Assembly (NCBI RefSeq): GCF_016097555.1
Contig: NC_054701.1
Span: 30,870,707-30,934,706 of the forward strand
Direction: 5' to 3'
Origin: Gigantopelta aegis
Lineage: Eukaryota > Mollusca > Gastropoda > Neomphalida > Peltospiridae
DNA length: 64,000 nt
The position numbers were made by a program, and so were the translations under genes. Shown in pieces: positions 33,401 to 43,640 of the stretch (position 1 is its first letter; each line of letters begins with the position of its first letter). Under the pieces are notes generated by a model that was given only the letters and a program-made list of their open reading frames with translations, ran no database searches and was not told where the DNA came from.

Positions 33401-35001
33401 GACAATTAGGCAAAATGTTTTGCTCACCCAGATCTAGCCCTGCTCTTGCTAATCGGAATGACCATTCTTGTCTTATTCTAATGCATGTTTGTAATCTGGA
33501 ATGTTAGAGAGAGAATCTGATGCCATCACACAAATACTCATCTGACTACTAGCAACGATAGATCCATTAATGCATACATGTACACGTATGTATGTACACA
33601 TTGAAATGTTTAAGTTGTTAATCATCAAATATTGTCTGAAAATTAATTTTGTGTCTGTGGATGTGTGATGGTGTGTTATGCTCACTTTGTAGCCTTTAAA
33701 TTCTTGTTATCCTTGTAAACCTAATCCTGGGGAAACATTTGAATACATGTACATACATGTATTATTTATATCGACATTATACACAATGTACATGCACGTG
33801 TGTTTATATACTACATGTATATACATGTATGAACATACAGGGTTTCTGACAGAGGGTAAAATAGGTATGGTGCCATACCCAGATGTTTTGCAGATTTTTT
33901 TTTTTTAAGTTACCCTTTTGACAAAATTAATGACTCTTTATTATTATTGTATGCTTTTCTTAACCCTAACCCTAAATCTAACCCATTTTCCTTCTGGGGA
34001 AGGCCTCCCATACCCCCTTTTGACTGTGGTTGCATTCAATTCCATAGCTCCATACCCAAAGATTTCTTTCTGGCAGAAACACTGACATGACATACAAGCA
34101 TACAGGGTCTACAGGTAGGTTGTCAGATGACAAGTATGATTTGAAATTGAATTTTGAAAAACCATTCATAACTTTGACAAGCTTGCCAGAATAATAATTA
34201 GGGAACTGGTTAATTTACCCTACAGTAATAAAAGCTTTTGTTGCATTTTATTTGGCTAAGACATACTGAATTCAGTAAGTCACTAAGAATATTTCTGATC
34301 CACCATATAATAAAATGTAACTAAATAAATGATATTTGAATATTCTGTATGAAAATTTTAATGATGTCTCTGAACGCCCCTCCCCCCTGAAAAAAATTTA
34401 AAAAAAGTTTTTTTTATTTTTTTATTCAGTTTCCAATTATGTTTACCCAGGTAATGTAAGTAAAGTTATCAGTGAAAATAATTTGATATCTTGTTTTTGT
34501 CTATAACATTTCCGTTGACACATAATTTAAGGGTACTACACTGTCAAATGAACAAATTCTGATACTGATTCCGAATCCGATATTTTTTTGATTCGAATTG
34601 TTTACAAAATCAAGGGAGTATCGATAACGCCAAAGCCAAATAATTACTGTTCTATCAAATAAATAAACAAAATCGCCAGATAAGTTAATAACTATATTGC
34701 CGCCCTGTTTAGTAAACCATGTACAGACAAGAACCGTACACTGCCATATTTCACATGAATCGTTTTATAATGTCTCATTATTGTCTGTAACAATGTAGCT
34801 CCCGTTTGACACTGACAGATCAGAATGCCACACCCCCTCATATCTTCATCATCATGATCATGTACGGAAAATGTTATTTTATTTTTAAAATGTCCAAACT
34901 TACCCATATATGAGGGCCATAAAGTGAACACACCATTCGAAGAGCCATCCTATTAAGATTACGATAGCAATACATATTACCACGATGTGGCCTACAGACA
35001 T
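24303..35001 (-). CDS. UGCG: Ceramide glucosyltransferase (glucosylceramide synthase), 9 exons
   Basis: Transfers glucose from UDP-glucose to ceramide, the first step of glycosphingolipid synthesis, on the cytosolic face of the early Golgi (GT21 family; family knowledge). I joined nine GT-AG exons in phase: 35001-34904, 32672-32534, 29882-29780, 28344-28243, 27759-27647, 26837-26659, 26156-26070, 25869-25680 and 24485-24303. They total 1194 nt, or 397 residues plus stop; the human enzyme has 394. An N-terminal membrane segment spans residues about 6-32. The block [14 protein letters not shown] follows at 52-65. Family catalytic aspartates are visible as D91 (NDNDP), D143 (SDSS) and D235 (AEDYFFA), and the RLVRW form of the (Q/R)xxRW motif is at 271-275. 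Hydrophobic C-terminal segments lie at about 290-360. The start is the only sensible ATG before the membrane segment. Human has CDSG where this has SDSS. The last residues, HSAV and the stop, lie in a minisatellite unit. All key motifs are present, so the gene looks functional. Confidence 0.96.
24486..25679 (-). other. UGCG intron 8
   Basis: AT-rich intron with a degenerate SINE core at about 25100-25190, a short sequence near 25196-25300 resembling DNA-transposon ends (CGTGTATTAGC and GTGTATAAGC), and a family B SINE-like repeat at 25391-25480. Confidence 0.7.
25391..25480 (+). mobile_element. Family B SINE-like repeat
   Basis: GGGAACTCTTTTTACGTGCC, then GAGGTTCAGGCATGCCCATC, CCCGGAC and CGGACATCGCCAG. 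Same family as 19402, 29375, 47520 and 62140. Confidence 0.6.
25680..25869 (-). CDS. UGCG: UGCG exon 8
   Basis: Residues 274-337. It begins [10 protein letters not shown] and LEPISECI, then two hydrophobic stretches ([17 protein letters not shown]) that form the C-terminal membrane region. Acceptor TTGTGTAG, donor GTACGT. It ends on a codon boundary. Confidence 0.95.
26070..26156 (-). CDS. UGCG: UGCG exon 7
   Basis: Residues 245-274, including [19 protein letters not shown]. It aligns with human MQNSGSYSISQFQSRMIR and begins the RxxRW motif that is completed in the next exon. Acceptor GTTTTCAG, donor GTTAGT. Confidence 0.92.
26393..26600 (-). mobile_element. SINE core + tail 2 in UGCG intron 6
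   Basis: ACAACACCACTAGAGCACAT, then TTATTGGATGTCAAAC and AGCAAGGGATCTTTTATATG. The head is missing. Confidence 0.7.
26659..26837 (-). CDS. UGCG: UGCG exon 6
   Basis: Residues 186-245 and the best-conserved exon: [29 protein letters not shown] and [12 protein letters not shown]. It holds the third catalytic aspartate, D235. Acceptor TGTTACAG, donor GTAAGC. Confidence 0.97.
26952..27240 (-). mobile_element. Old SINE family A in UGCG intron 5
   Basis: Reverse-strand tail (AACTCAACACATTTTAACTA, then TATATAGCTAAGAACCA), core and a decayed head to GCCACGTTCTACCCC. It is more divergent than the other copies. Confidence 0.65.
27647..27759 (-). CDS. UGCG: UGCG exon 5
   Basis: Residues 148-185, including [20 protein letters not shown], equivalent to human EKVGLVHGLPYVADRQGFA. 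Acceptor TTATTTCAG, donor GTAGCT. It ends on a codon boundary. Confidence 0.94.
28243..28344 (-). CDS. UGCG: UGCG exon 4
   Basis: Residues 115-148. It contains [19 protein letters not shown] and LVSDSSIK, the second conserved aspartate block (human WICDSGIR). Acceptor ATTTTAG, donor GTAAGT; the phase is one base at both ends. Confidence 0.95.
28633..28956 (+). mobile_element. SINE family A, full length, in UGCG intron 3
   Basis: A complete copy: tRNA-like head GGGACGTAGCCCAGTGGTAC with B-box-like GGATCAATCCCCGTCGG, core GGCTGTGGTATGTACTATCC, and tail to TAAATAAAACATTTC plus (TTTC)n. It is flanked by a perfect 14-bp duplication TTCCTACATGTACA (28619-28632, 28957-28970), so it is young and bounded exactly. 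Confidence 0.92.
29015..29260 (-). mobile_element. SINE tail 2/core carrying a family C insertion, UGCG intron 3
   Basis: Tail TTTAACCACATCTCTACAGC and core to CAGTAGCA, then the C element on the minus strand (about 29154-29220: (GGTCA)5 tail followed by TGCACATTCAGAGCAAGCTG), then core remnant TACCAGTTATGGGGCACTGA. Confidence 0.65.
29375..29465 (-). mobile_element. Family B SINE-like repeat plus TATC microsatellite
   Basis: On the minus strand: CATTCTCATATGCCACTAAG, GCTTCAAGCATGTCTATCCC, GGGGCCGAGCTC. A short (TATC)n is adjacent at 29466-29480. Confidence 0.6.
29780..29882 (-). CDS. UGCG: UGCG exon 3
   Basis: Residues 80-114, [15 protein letters not shown] then [12 protein letters not shown]. 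It carries D91, equivalent to human D92. Acceptor TTTTTCAG, donor GTAAGT, ending after the first base of a codon. Confidence 0.95.
30297..31876 (-). mobile_element. Tc1/mariner-superfamily DNA transposon, copy 2, inside UGCG intron 2
   Basis: 1580 bp flanked by TA, with the same terminal inverted repeats as the copy at 14908-16513 and very similar throughout. It is inserted in the same orientation as UGCG, in the intron between exons 2 and 3. Confidence 0.93.
30490..31512 (-). pseudogene. Tc1-like DD34E transposase in UGCG intron, inactivated
   Basis: The same transposase as the 15272-16302 copy: [43 protein letters not shown] and [12 protein letters not shown]. It lacks that copy's two stops but has frameshifts near the helix-turn-helix (after GVSQSVVG), after FADVNVRQ and near the C-terminus. 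The lesions are independent of copy 1, so the two decayed after insertion. Confidence 0.9.
32534..32672 (-). CDS. UGCG: UGCG exon 2
   Basis: Residues 33-79, containing [14 protein letters not shown] and [11 protein letters not shown], the start of the glycosyltransferase fold. The acceptor is a pyrimidine-rich tract ending TTGCAG and the donor is GTAAGT. The exon ends on a codon boundary. Confidence 0.95.
32673..34903 (-). other. UGCG intron 1
   Basis: A 2.2 kb AT-rich intron. It holds a short inverted-repeat element at about 33091-33236 and simple sequence, with no other coding potential that I can support. Confidence 0.8.
33091..33236. mobile_element. Short TIR element in UGCG intron 1
   Basis: AGTGGCGTAGGAAG at the left pairs with CTTCCTACGCCA at the right. 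The interior is G/C-run rich (12 G run near 33197) and non-coding. Confidence 0.6.
34904..35001 (-). CDS. UGCG: UGCG exon 1 (coding part)
   Basis: Encodes residues 1-33, [20 protein letters not shown] onward, the N-terminal signal-anchor. [14 protein letters not shown] aligns with human VLWLMHFMAIIY. The donor is GTAAGT and the exon ends after two bases of a codon. A longer open frame over the same bases is in another frame and is a shadow. Confidence 0.9.
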
Positions 35002-35160
35002 ATCGACATGATGATTTGGTTATGAATGATGCAGAAGGACTAAACCCACTGGCATGCGAGACCTGACATGCGCACACGTGACAACATTTTGCTACTGCTA
35101 TCCCTACGCCAAACATGATTCAACTTGTAAACGTCTGTTACTCAAACGTTTCAAATTAAA

Positions 35161-35523
35161 GGGATATACTCTAGTTTTTAAACACTAAGGCATAGTTTTA
35201 ACTATTAAAGCCGTTTTTGACAACTGAAATTATACTTTACTTAGATTTTATTGTTTAGATTATCCATTTACGCACATTCAGAGTGTTTTTGGTCATGCTG
35301 GTGATTTTAATATCACAAAAGGCATTTCTCATATTTTTAAAAACGCACGTGTGTCTGATAAGTAACAATTATGGAGTCGAGTTTTAGTCTATTTTTAGAG
35401 GGTATTTTACCATTTCAAAGTCACAGACTCATGTTTCACTCAATTGTAACTTTACCCAAATGTGTTACAGTTTGTAGATTAACTAAATTTAGTGTGCATT
35501 TTAATGGGCTGAAGCTACTCCCC
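35161..35523. mobile_element. Divergent copy of TIR element family I
   Basis: Shares CTAGTTTTTAAACACTA, TTATTGTTTAGA, CCAAATGTGTTACAG and GGGCTGAAGCTA with the better-bounded copy at 50769-51088. It is followed by an (AT)n tract at 35540-35572. Confidence 0.5.
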
Positions 35524-35533
35524 CCTCCTATGT

Positions 35534-35575
<42 letters not shown>

Positions 35576-35766
35576 TCATATATTGTTAATCCCTTCTCTC
35601 TATTTCTCTCGTCTTCCTTTTTTGTTTTAGCATCTATATGCAGGTCTTTTATACAAGTTTACTGCAAAATGACGAGACATGTTGACCATTGATCAATCAC
35701 ACTGTAATGTACATAGTATAATAAAATAATGTTTAAATCAATAATGAAGTCACGCCAGCATGTGTG

Positions 35767-36362
35767 TGTTTTTATTTAACGACACCACTAGACCGGCCTC
35801 GGTGGCGTAGTGGTTAAGCCATCGAACTACAGGCTGGTAGGTACAGGGTTCGCAGCCCGATACCGGCTCCAACCCAGAGCGAGTTCTTAAGGGCTCAATG
35901 GGTAGGTGTATGGCCACTACACCCTCTTCTCTCTCACTAACCACTAACCAACTAACCCACTGTCCTGGACAGACAGCCCGGATAGCTGAGCTGTGTGCCC
36001 AGGACAGCGTGCTTGAACCTTAATTGGATATAAGCACGAAAATAAGTGGAAATGAAATGACACCACTAGAACACATTGATTAATTAATCATTCGCTATTT
36101 GATGTCAAACATTTGGTAATTTTGACATAATTATACTAGACGGAGGAAACCCGCTACATTTTTCCATTAGTAAGGGATATTTTATATGCATCATCCCACA
36201 GACAGGATAATACATACCACGACCTTTGATATACTAGTCATGGTGCACTGGCTAGAACGAGAAATAGGCCAATGGACCCCCCCCCCCCCCCCCCAAGGGG
36301 ATATATCCTAGACTGACCGTGCACCAAGCAAGCGCTTTACCGCTGGGCTACATCCCTCCCGT
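35767..36362 (-). mobile_element. Chimeric SINE (head 1 + tail 2) split by a family E SINE
   Basis: Tail ATTTAACGACACCACTAGA, interruption, then CACCACTAGAACACATTGAT, core and head 1 (minus strand GGATGTAGCCCAGCGGTAAA). A C run sits in the head at 36279-36294. Confidence 0.8.
35793..36058 (+). mobile_element. tRNA-derived SINE family E, full length, nested
   Basis: Head GGCCTCGGTGGCGTAGTGGT with B-box-like GGGTTCGCAGCCC, middle GGGTAGGTGTATGGCCACTA, tail TTAATTGGATATAAGCACGA then GAAATGAAAT. A perfect 12-bp duplication GACACCACTAGA (35781-35792, 36059-36070) lies in the host SINE's tail. Confidence 0.92.
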
Positions 36363-36510
36363 CCATGTATGTGCAGTATGTTATCTACACGTGTATTATA
36401 ATATCCATTGTTAAAACAACAACAACAACAACAAACAAACAAAAAACCCCACTGAAAACAACAACAACAACACAAACAACAATAAAACTAAACATGCGGG
36501 CGCGCACATA

Positions 36511-37577
36511 TTAAAGGAATCCTTAAGCAAGGCTTTTGGACTGGTATGCATATTCAACGATATATAATGCACATTATTGCTTAATATCAGCAAGTGTATT
36601 ATTATATATAATTAATAAAATGGTTATATGTGACGGCTATTATATATAACGGGAGTAGCCATTTTGTTCCATACCAGTCAATACGCCCTCTGGCAAGTCG
36701 GTGATTACGTAAAACTAACGTGTAACGTCAGGAATGAGTCTTAGAACTAGAGAAACAAATCTACCTGTTTTTTGAGGGATTATAAAATAGTCATGCATTG
36801 CAGTGTTCTGTAATAATATACATCTCAGTAAGCCAGCAATAAATATATATTATTTTTCAATACAAAATAAACCATTAATGTCAAAGTGGTTACACAACAA
36901 GTCGAAATAATTATACCATGTTTTGTCCATGCATGAACCTACGTACCGAAATAATACACGGTGTGATTTCTTAGTTAATATGTCTATTCTGTTAGTTGCC
37001 TCTACCTGTGATTTCTGATTGGCAAGTGTGTCTTTGATTGGTAACCAAACGAGCCAATTAATTGATGCAGTCTAGATACAAAAATACATACTGGTGTTGT
37101 GTAATATTACCTGTCGCCCTTAAAATGGTAATGCACATGGTTTATTACTGTACACATTTCTGTAAAACTATTGATTAAGTAGACTTTCCCATCTAAAATC
37201 ACAGAACTGACCAATTACGTAGTCCCAAAGAAAAGAAAATTCTCACTTGGGTATCGTGGGTTGTGGTTTTTGCTCCAACGTAGCATACCAATAGGCCTAA
37301 TAGTGTACATTGATCAAAGAGAAGCGCCTTGTCGTAAATTACTGTGCATACAGGAGGTGGTCAGGAGCTGACGTCACTTCGCCCCAAGCTAGAGTACCGG
37401 ACGCTTCGAAAAGAAACGAAAATGGCTTCCCCCAGATAGCAGGAATAATCACGTTTTTTTAAAATTAACACTACAATTACGCGTTTTTTATTTGTTAAAG
37501 TGTCAGTATGTGTTGGTGGTCCGGGTATGCATCTTTCCAACACATAAGGCTCATGTTTTAGTTTATTCTCCCTTTAA
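36511..37577. mobile_element. Possible TTAA-flanked non-autonomous element
   Basis: TTAAAGGAATCC at the left and CTCCCTTTAA at the right suggest a TTAA-targeting element of about 1.07 kb. The inner ends match poorly. No coding frame. It could equally be ordinary AT-rich intergenic DNA. Confidence 0.3.
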
Positions 37578-38415
37578 CAACATACATCGCACATATAAAA
37601 GCTACCACTCGTGCAAGTCTGATTTTAAAGTATAACAATAGTTGTTTAGAAAGTAGTATATCTTTGAACGTGACCTATTTGTTTTATTTTATCAATATAT
37701 GTAAACGTATACACGCTATTTATGACGTTAGTTGTCTTGTCATTGTTAATACAAGTAATTGAAGGCATGCATTTCCCGAGTCAGGATATTCCATGATACG
37801 AAATAGTAACTACATCTCTATTAATTCAATAATAATTTCTCCCATTTCTGATTTGCCCCAATTCCACACCCTTTCCTTTGCACTTGATCACTGTATCCAA
37901 GAACAACAATAAACAAACACGCTTATGACGGTCTTGTTTATTCAGTCACTGAATCAGTGTGGAAATATGGATCAGTTGCTTAAAGAATTAGTAAACCACA
38001 ATGACATATGCTTTTAATTGTGCCAAACAAAAACAAGACCATGATTATATTAATATTGGCCGTGGGCGGGGCAGGGTTTTTCTAGAGAGGGGTGCAATGT
38101 TTCAGAAATCAGGAAGAGGGAATGTTTGAAAAGGACACCCACATTATATAAAAAGTACTTTAACAGACATTATACTGTTAAATACTGGGTTTTTCTAAAC
38201 ACCTCAAGCTCAGCTTCGGGAGTGGGGGTGGTGGTGATTATGGAACCTCCAACAACTTATCCTGAACACGCACCTGATACATGGGCTAGGCCTACACATT
38301 ACCTGGTCTAATTAAACACAAATATATTGTGTTTTTAGTTTTGTTTAAATCAACATTGATTAAGGAAAGTAAAGAAGAAGAATATAAAATGTTGTCAAGT
38401 ACGACATCTCCACAC
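37578..38415. other. AT-rich non-coding stretch
   Basis: No gene, tRNA or recognisable repeat seen. Confidence 0.6.
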
Positions 38416-38660
38416 ACTCCAGCCAGTGCACCACGACTGGTATATCAAAGGCCGTGGTATGTGTTATCCTGTCTGTGGGTTAGAGCATATAAAATATCCC
38501 TTGCTGCTAATCGAAAAGAGTAGCACATGACATGAAGTGGCGACATCGGGTTTCCTCTCTCAGTATCTGTGTGGTCCATAACCATATGTCCGACGACATA
38601 TAACCGTAAAATATAATGTGTTGAGTGTGTCGGTAAATAAAACATTTCCTTCCTTCCTTT

Positions 38661-38668
<8 letters not shown>
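38416..38668 (+). mobile_element. SINE family A, head-truncated
   Basis: CCAGTGCACCACGACTGGTA, core, then tail through TAAATAAAACATTTCCTTCC. It is followed by (CA)n at 38671-38711. Confidence 0.75.

Positions 38669-38670
<2 letters not shown>

Positions 38671-38711
<41 letters not shown>
38671..38711. repeat. (CA)n microsatellite
   Basis: About 20 uninterrupted CA units. Open frames on both strands here are shadows. Confidence 0.95.
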
Positions 38712-39304
38712 AACAATCATCAACCCCCACCTTATTAGCAAATATTGTAGTACAGTTTGACTCACACCTACAGAATAGTAATAAAGTGTCAAACATACTT
38801 GGGACTAATGCTATTTTATGTATATGTGTGTGGTAATGCTGTTAATTGCTGTACTAGGTATAATAACTTTATTTACATTGATGAATATATTTAGTCTGTT
38901 TTACTATACATACCATCAAGTAGGCCTATATGCCTAAAAAGGAAGTAGAACAAGTCTGCCAATTATGTGGATCTATACTTTTATTATTGAATATAGAAAA
39001 TATAGAATATATATTTAAAAAATTGTATTGTTATGTATCTCTTTGGTTGTTATTATTTTGCAAATATATCAAACCAAATGGAACATTATTGTTGCAAGTT
39101 CTGTGAAGTTTTTGACTTCTTACAAAAAATCGTGTAATCTAATTTTGTCAAAAGTTCATATGTCATCTAAGTAGTTAGTATGTTACCTTTATCAAAGTTT
39201 ATGATTTTAAAAACTTACCTAGTAGGCCCCTATGTCTTCTTGTAGAAAAGCTAAATAAACAATGCCTATCTTTATTCTGACCTTTTTAAGGACTATTACA
39301 AAAA

Positions 39305-39306
<2 letters not shown>

Positions 39307-39383
<77 letters not shown>

Positions 39384-39394
39384 GGGGGGGGGGG
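39307..39394. repeat. (ATT)n, poly-T and poly-G tract
   Basis: About nine ATT units followed by some 44 T and 12 G. The preceding 38712-39306 is AT-rich with nothing recognisable. Confidence 0.9.
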
Positions 39395-40024
39395 GTGTCG
39401 TAATTTAAAGGCGACACCCTCATAACGTCTGTTGACCTTGAAAATGATCCAGTCTAAAACATTTCTTTCATTTTATGGGGAAACTGCAAGCTTCATTTTG
39501 GTGTGTAAAATGCTATTATATATTGATATCTCACCAAGATATGTCAAATTTAAGTCCCCCTACCCCTAATTTTTGGTCACTTTTTCACCATGTTAATTTT
39601 GTACATGAGGTCAAATTTCTCACTTATTGCCAGGATCAGAATGTCCACCCTGATTTTTATGATGGCCCAGGTGGTCCCCCTCACCAAACATGGAGGGTGA
39701 AAGCAGGCAGAAAGGACAGGGAAGTGAGAGGAGAACAATTAACAGGGGGTAGGGAGGAGAAAAGGGGGAAGGGGACAATGGGAGGAAAAGTTTAAAGAAA
39801 AAGGAGTTTTAGACTATAACTAAGGGGATGCCCCCCCGACCCCCCCCCCAACAAACAAAAGAAAGGAGCTACGGAAGTGTATTAGAAAGGGAGAAGGAAA
39901 GAGAAAGGGGTAATGGTGGAAACCAAAACAACCAAGGGGTTCTCACCAACGGGTGTGTAAGAAAGGGAGAAGGAAAAAGCGTGGTTATAACAATGAATCT
40001 CGCAAAAAAGCAGGGGATTATAAA

Positions 40025-40108
40025 GTCCCCGTAGCGCAGTGGAAAGCGCGCTGGGGGGGAACTTCTAATCCAGAAGGTCGCGGGTTCGATAAATCCGCCG
40101 GGGAGATG
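40025..40108 (+). pseudogene. Degraded tRNA-Arg(TCT) copy 1
   Basis: The same tRNA is recognisable from GTCCCCGTAGCGCAGTGG to CCGCCGGGGA, but with extra bases scattered through it: a G run before ACTTCTAATCCAG, an extra A in CCAGAAGGTC, and extra bases in TTCGATAAATCCG. The changes are mostly insertions, unlike normal decay. Confidence 0.75.
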
Positions 40109-40895
40109 AGAGGCTGAAACTTTTAAAGGAAAAGGGAAACAAACATTCAATTCAGTAAGATATTTCAAAAGATCATAAAAGCATCGTTCTATTAAAGAGG
40201 TGTTGGCTACGAAAGTAATATCAGGAGGAAAGCAAGGAGAAGGGTAAAAAGGATAATTAATGAGAAGTCTTCAATTGACAGTGAGGAAATAATCAAAGGA
40301 CAAGGGGAAATTAATGAGAAATTGTTCAACGCTTTGAGAAAAATCACGCATGAGGTAATTTTCAACACTCAGCAAACAAACTTTAAAAGAGGGAGAGTTA
40401 ACTGGAGATACATTGGATGTAAAAGGAGGAGAATAAAGTGGAATAAGGCCGATATGGATAGGGGATAGTGAGGACAATCTGTAAAATGCATAATACAAAG
40501 GACAAGTCACATTTTAAAAAACAGTAAGTAACAAGATGATACGGGACAAACGAAGGTCAATTAATTGAAATATAACTAAAAGCGAGACAAATATTCCTTT
40601 AGATGCAAAAATTTATGTACGTCGTTCATAGAAAGGAAAAGTCGGATGAACATGAAAAGTGAATTTTGAATGGTCTGAGATGTTAGATATATATAGGATA
40701 TAAGGAAAGAATGGCAGGGACTACGGAGAAAGAGGGAGGAGGCTGAGCGAGAGAGAGAGAGAGAGAGAGCAGAGAGGAGAGAGAAAGAGAGAAAGAGAGA
40801 GAGATGAGAGAGAGAGGGAAGGTGAGGAGAAGTGAAATTATAGTATATATATAAAAAATAAAGAAAGGGAGGAGAGAGAGAAGAGAGGAAGAAGG

Positions 40896-40931
<36 letters not shown>

Positions 40932-41765
40932 GAGGAGAGAAAGAATGATACAGAAAGACAAAGGCTAGGGGAGAGAAACAGAAAGAAAAGGATGAGGACA
41001 TTAAAGGAAAGAAAGGAAGGTTTTAAAAAGGAAAAGACGCCGCTAGAAGCACAGAAGATTTTTTATCTTAAAGAAAGGATTGGCGTCAAACAATATGGGG
41101 GAAAGACACTGTTTTGAGAGGAGAGAAAAAGCTGTCATAAACAAGAGGCTAGGGGAGAGAGACGCAGGCATTCAAGGGATCTTTTATTTGCGAAAGGACA
41201 GGCAGGATAGCACAAAACAGGAAAAAGTGAACCAGTATGGAATCACTGGTACGGTGCAAAAAGAAGAAACCTAACAATGAGCCTTGTTTACGGAAAAGAA
41301 AAACTCAAGGAAAAAAGAGGTTCGGTATCTCGAGGAAAAGAATCCAGGCCTCGACGGGGGAAAGAAAAGTAAACCTACAGGCCTGTAGACCGATGGGAAA
41401 AGACGGAAGCCACCGAAAAAAAGGAAACACCATTAAAGGGCCGTAGAAAGCAGGGGGGGGGGAAAAGGATTCGAAAACCCATTAAAAGAAAGTTAAAGAA
41501 AAAGGAGTTTTAGAAAAAGAAATAATCAGTTGCCCCCAGAACCCCCCCCCCCCCCAAACAAAAAATCCTAGCTACGGGAAGAAAAGAGGATTAAAGCGAG
41601 AATTAGATATTATGGAGTTGTGTTGAGAAACCAGGGGAAAGTAACAAAACAACGCAAAGGGTGTTCTCACCAATCGGGGGGGAAGAGGTAGAGAAGTAAG
41701 AAGGAGAAAAAGACGTTGAGGGAGAGAAGGAGGGAAGAGGCAAAAGCATTGAGATTATCAAGGGG

Positions 41766-41850
41766 GCCGTAGCGGGGGGGGATAGCGCGCTTGGAAAGAA
41801 AAGGAAAAGGTCGGAGGAGGAAGGAAACAGGGGGAAGGGAAGGGCAGAAA
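41766..41850 (+). pseudogene. Strongly degraded tRNA-Arg copy 2
   Basis: GCCGTAGCG, GATAGCGCGCTTGGA and AAGGTCGG are still legible. Most pyrimidine positions of the anticodon and T arms read as A or G. It lies 1.74 kb from copy 1 in a parallel unit. Confidence 0.5.
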
Positions 41851-42636
41851 GGAATAAAGGGGGAATGTGGATAAAACAAGGAAAAAAGAAACAGAAAGAC
41901 CTAATATGAGAAAGAAGTATCAGATGCATTGTTCGGAAAAAACAGTGTGGCTACTAACAAGTAAAGGAGAAGAGGTAAAAGCAAAGAGGGAAAAAGGGAT
42001 AATTAATTACAGTTCTTCATTGTGTTTTGGATCTAATCAAAGGAACAAGGGGGGAAGGGAAAATGTTGAAAAGGGAAGAAAGAAAACGCATGTGACAATC
42101 ACGCACAAGGTAAGAAAGGAGAACTTATGCAAGACAAACTTTAAGAGGAATTGCAAGTTAAAAGGAAAAAGGATTGGAAGTATTTGGATTGTGTGAATAA
42201 ATTCCTTATCAGGTTCCTATTACCTCAATACAAAAGAAAAATGAATAAGAACAAAGGACATGGAACATTTAAAAACATAAAAGGGATTGGATCTACGACA
42301 AACGAAGGTCTAAAAAGAATGGAAGAGAGTAAAAGAGAAAAAGCGGAAGGACAAATAAGGAAAACAGAACAGGGGATATTTAGAGTAACGTGGTTCATAG
42401 AAGGAAAAGTCGGATGAAAAGGAGTGTGAATTGGAGTGGGAAAAGGAGATAGAAATAGGATATATAGGAGTGGGGGAAAGAACATCCGGGAAAGAGAGAA
42501 AAAGGAGAGAGAGGAGAGAAAGAGGGGAGAGAGAGAAAGAGAAGAAAAGGAGCGAGAGAGAGAGAGAGAGGAAGAGGGGAGAGGAGAGGAGAAATATATA
42601 TATTATAAGAATATATATAGAGAGAGAGGCGAGAAG

Positions 42637-42693
<57 letters not shown>

Positions 42694-43297
42694 GGAGAGA
42701 GAAAGAGAGAGAAATGGAGAGAGTAAGAGATAGATAGAGCAGAAGAGAGAGAGGAGAGAGTGGGGAGAGAGAGAGAGGGTTTGAGAGAGAGAGAGAGAGA
42801 GAAGAGATGTGAGAGAGAGAGAGAGATAGATAGAGATATGAGAGAGAAATTATATAATATATATATTAATAGTATATATCTATATATATGATGTATTGAA
42901 TAATACTCTTACATATATACTTGTACATCTTGTATCATCTATATATATATATATATATATATCATATATCTATTTTTTATATATATATATAATTGTATTA
43001 ATTATAATTTTGTTTAGTTCTTATTAAGCCACTGTTACTGTATTATGTGCATCTTGTTATGGTCGTTTATATTATATATTCATATAATACTGTTGTATTT
43101 ACATTGAGTGCTGTTTTTAAAAGAAAGAGACAAAACTATGTATATTGTATCATTATCATATTATATGGTTATTGTACCTTCTCTTTTTTTTAAATAATAA
43201 AAACAACAGCAACAACAACAATTGCTAGTACGCTATATATTATTATAGTTCCCCTAACCCTCCTCTATTCTACGTGGATATATTAACTAATATCAAG

Positions 43298-43500
43298 GGA
43301 CGGGACGTAGGCCAGTGGTAAAGCTCTCGCTTGACCAAGTTGACGCGCGGTAGGTGTGGGCAGTGGTTATTTCTCGTTCCAGCCAGTACATCCCTTGCTG
43401 CTAATGGACAAATGTAGCGGGTTTTCTCTCTAAAACTATATGTTAAAATTACCAAATGTTTGACATTAATAAATCAATGTGCCCTAGTGGTGTCGTTACC
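43298..43500 (+). mobile_element. Chimeric SINE (head 1 + tail 2) with a deleted core
   Basis: GGGACGTAGGCCAGTGGTAA, TTTCTCGTTCCAGCCAGTAC, ATCCCTTGCTGCTAATGG, tail AATGTTTGACATTAATAAAT to GTGGTGTCGTT. It is directly followed by a C/A run that leads into the tRNA-Arg flank. Confidence 0.75.
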
Positions 43501-43640
43501 CCCCCCCCCCCAAAAAAAAACCCCCAAAAAAACCAACAACCAACAACCCTAAACAACAAACAGAGTCCCAGCCCTATTATAAAAGAGTCAGCCCTGTAAC
43601 ATCTGACAATGAAACTCCACAAAAAGAAAAATAATTGTAT

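Larger units (their letters stand above)
39690..42860 (+). repeat. Purine-biased tandem region, two units of about 1.75 kb around tRNA-Arg
   Basis: The plus strand is overwhelmingly A and G for about 3.2 kb. Two units run in parallel: CTCACCAACGGG and CTCACCAATCGGG; AATCACGCATGAGG and AATCACGCACAAGG; ACAAACGAAGGTC in both; GGAAAAGTCGGATGA in both. Each ends in long GAGA tracts (about 40741-40930 and 42530-42840). The tRNA upstream flank also matches the intact gene's flank at 43500-43640. The open frames here are compositional artefacts. Confidence 0.7.

Noticed and set aside
33960-33985. TAACCCTAACCCTAAATCTAAC as a telomere-like repeat
   Set aside because: Only two or three units inside intron 1; chance or a minor simple repeat.
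34874-35116. 80-residue minus-strand open frame over UGCG exon 1
   Set aside because: It is in a different frame from the one encoding the N-terminal membrane segment and runs through the GTAAGT donor.
40576-42733. Serine/leucine-rich and Arg/Glu-rich open frames of 85-141 residues
   Set aside because: They are pure by-products of GA microsatellites and the purine-biased stretch.
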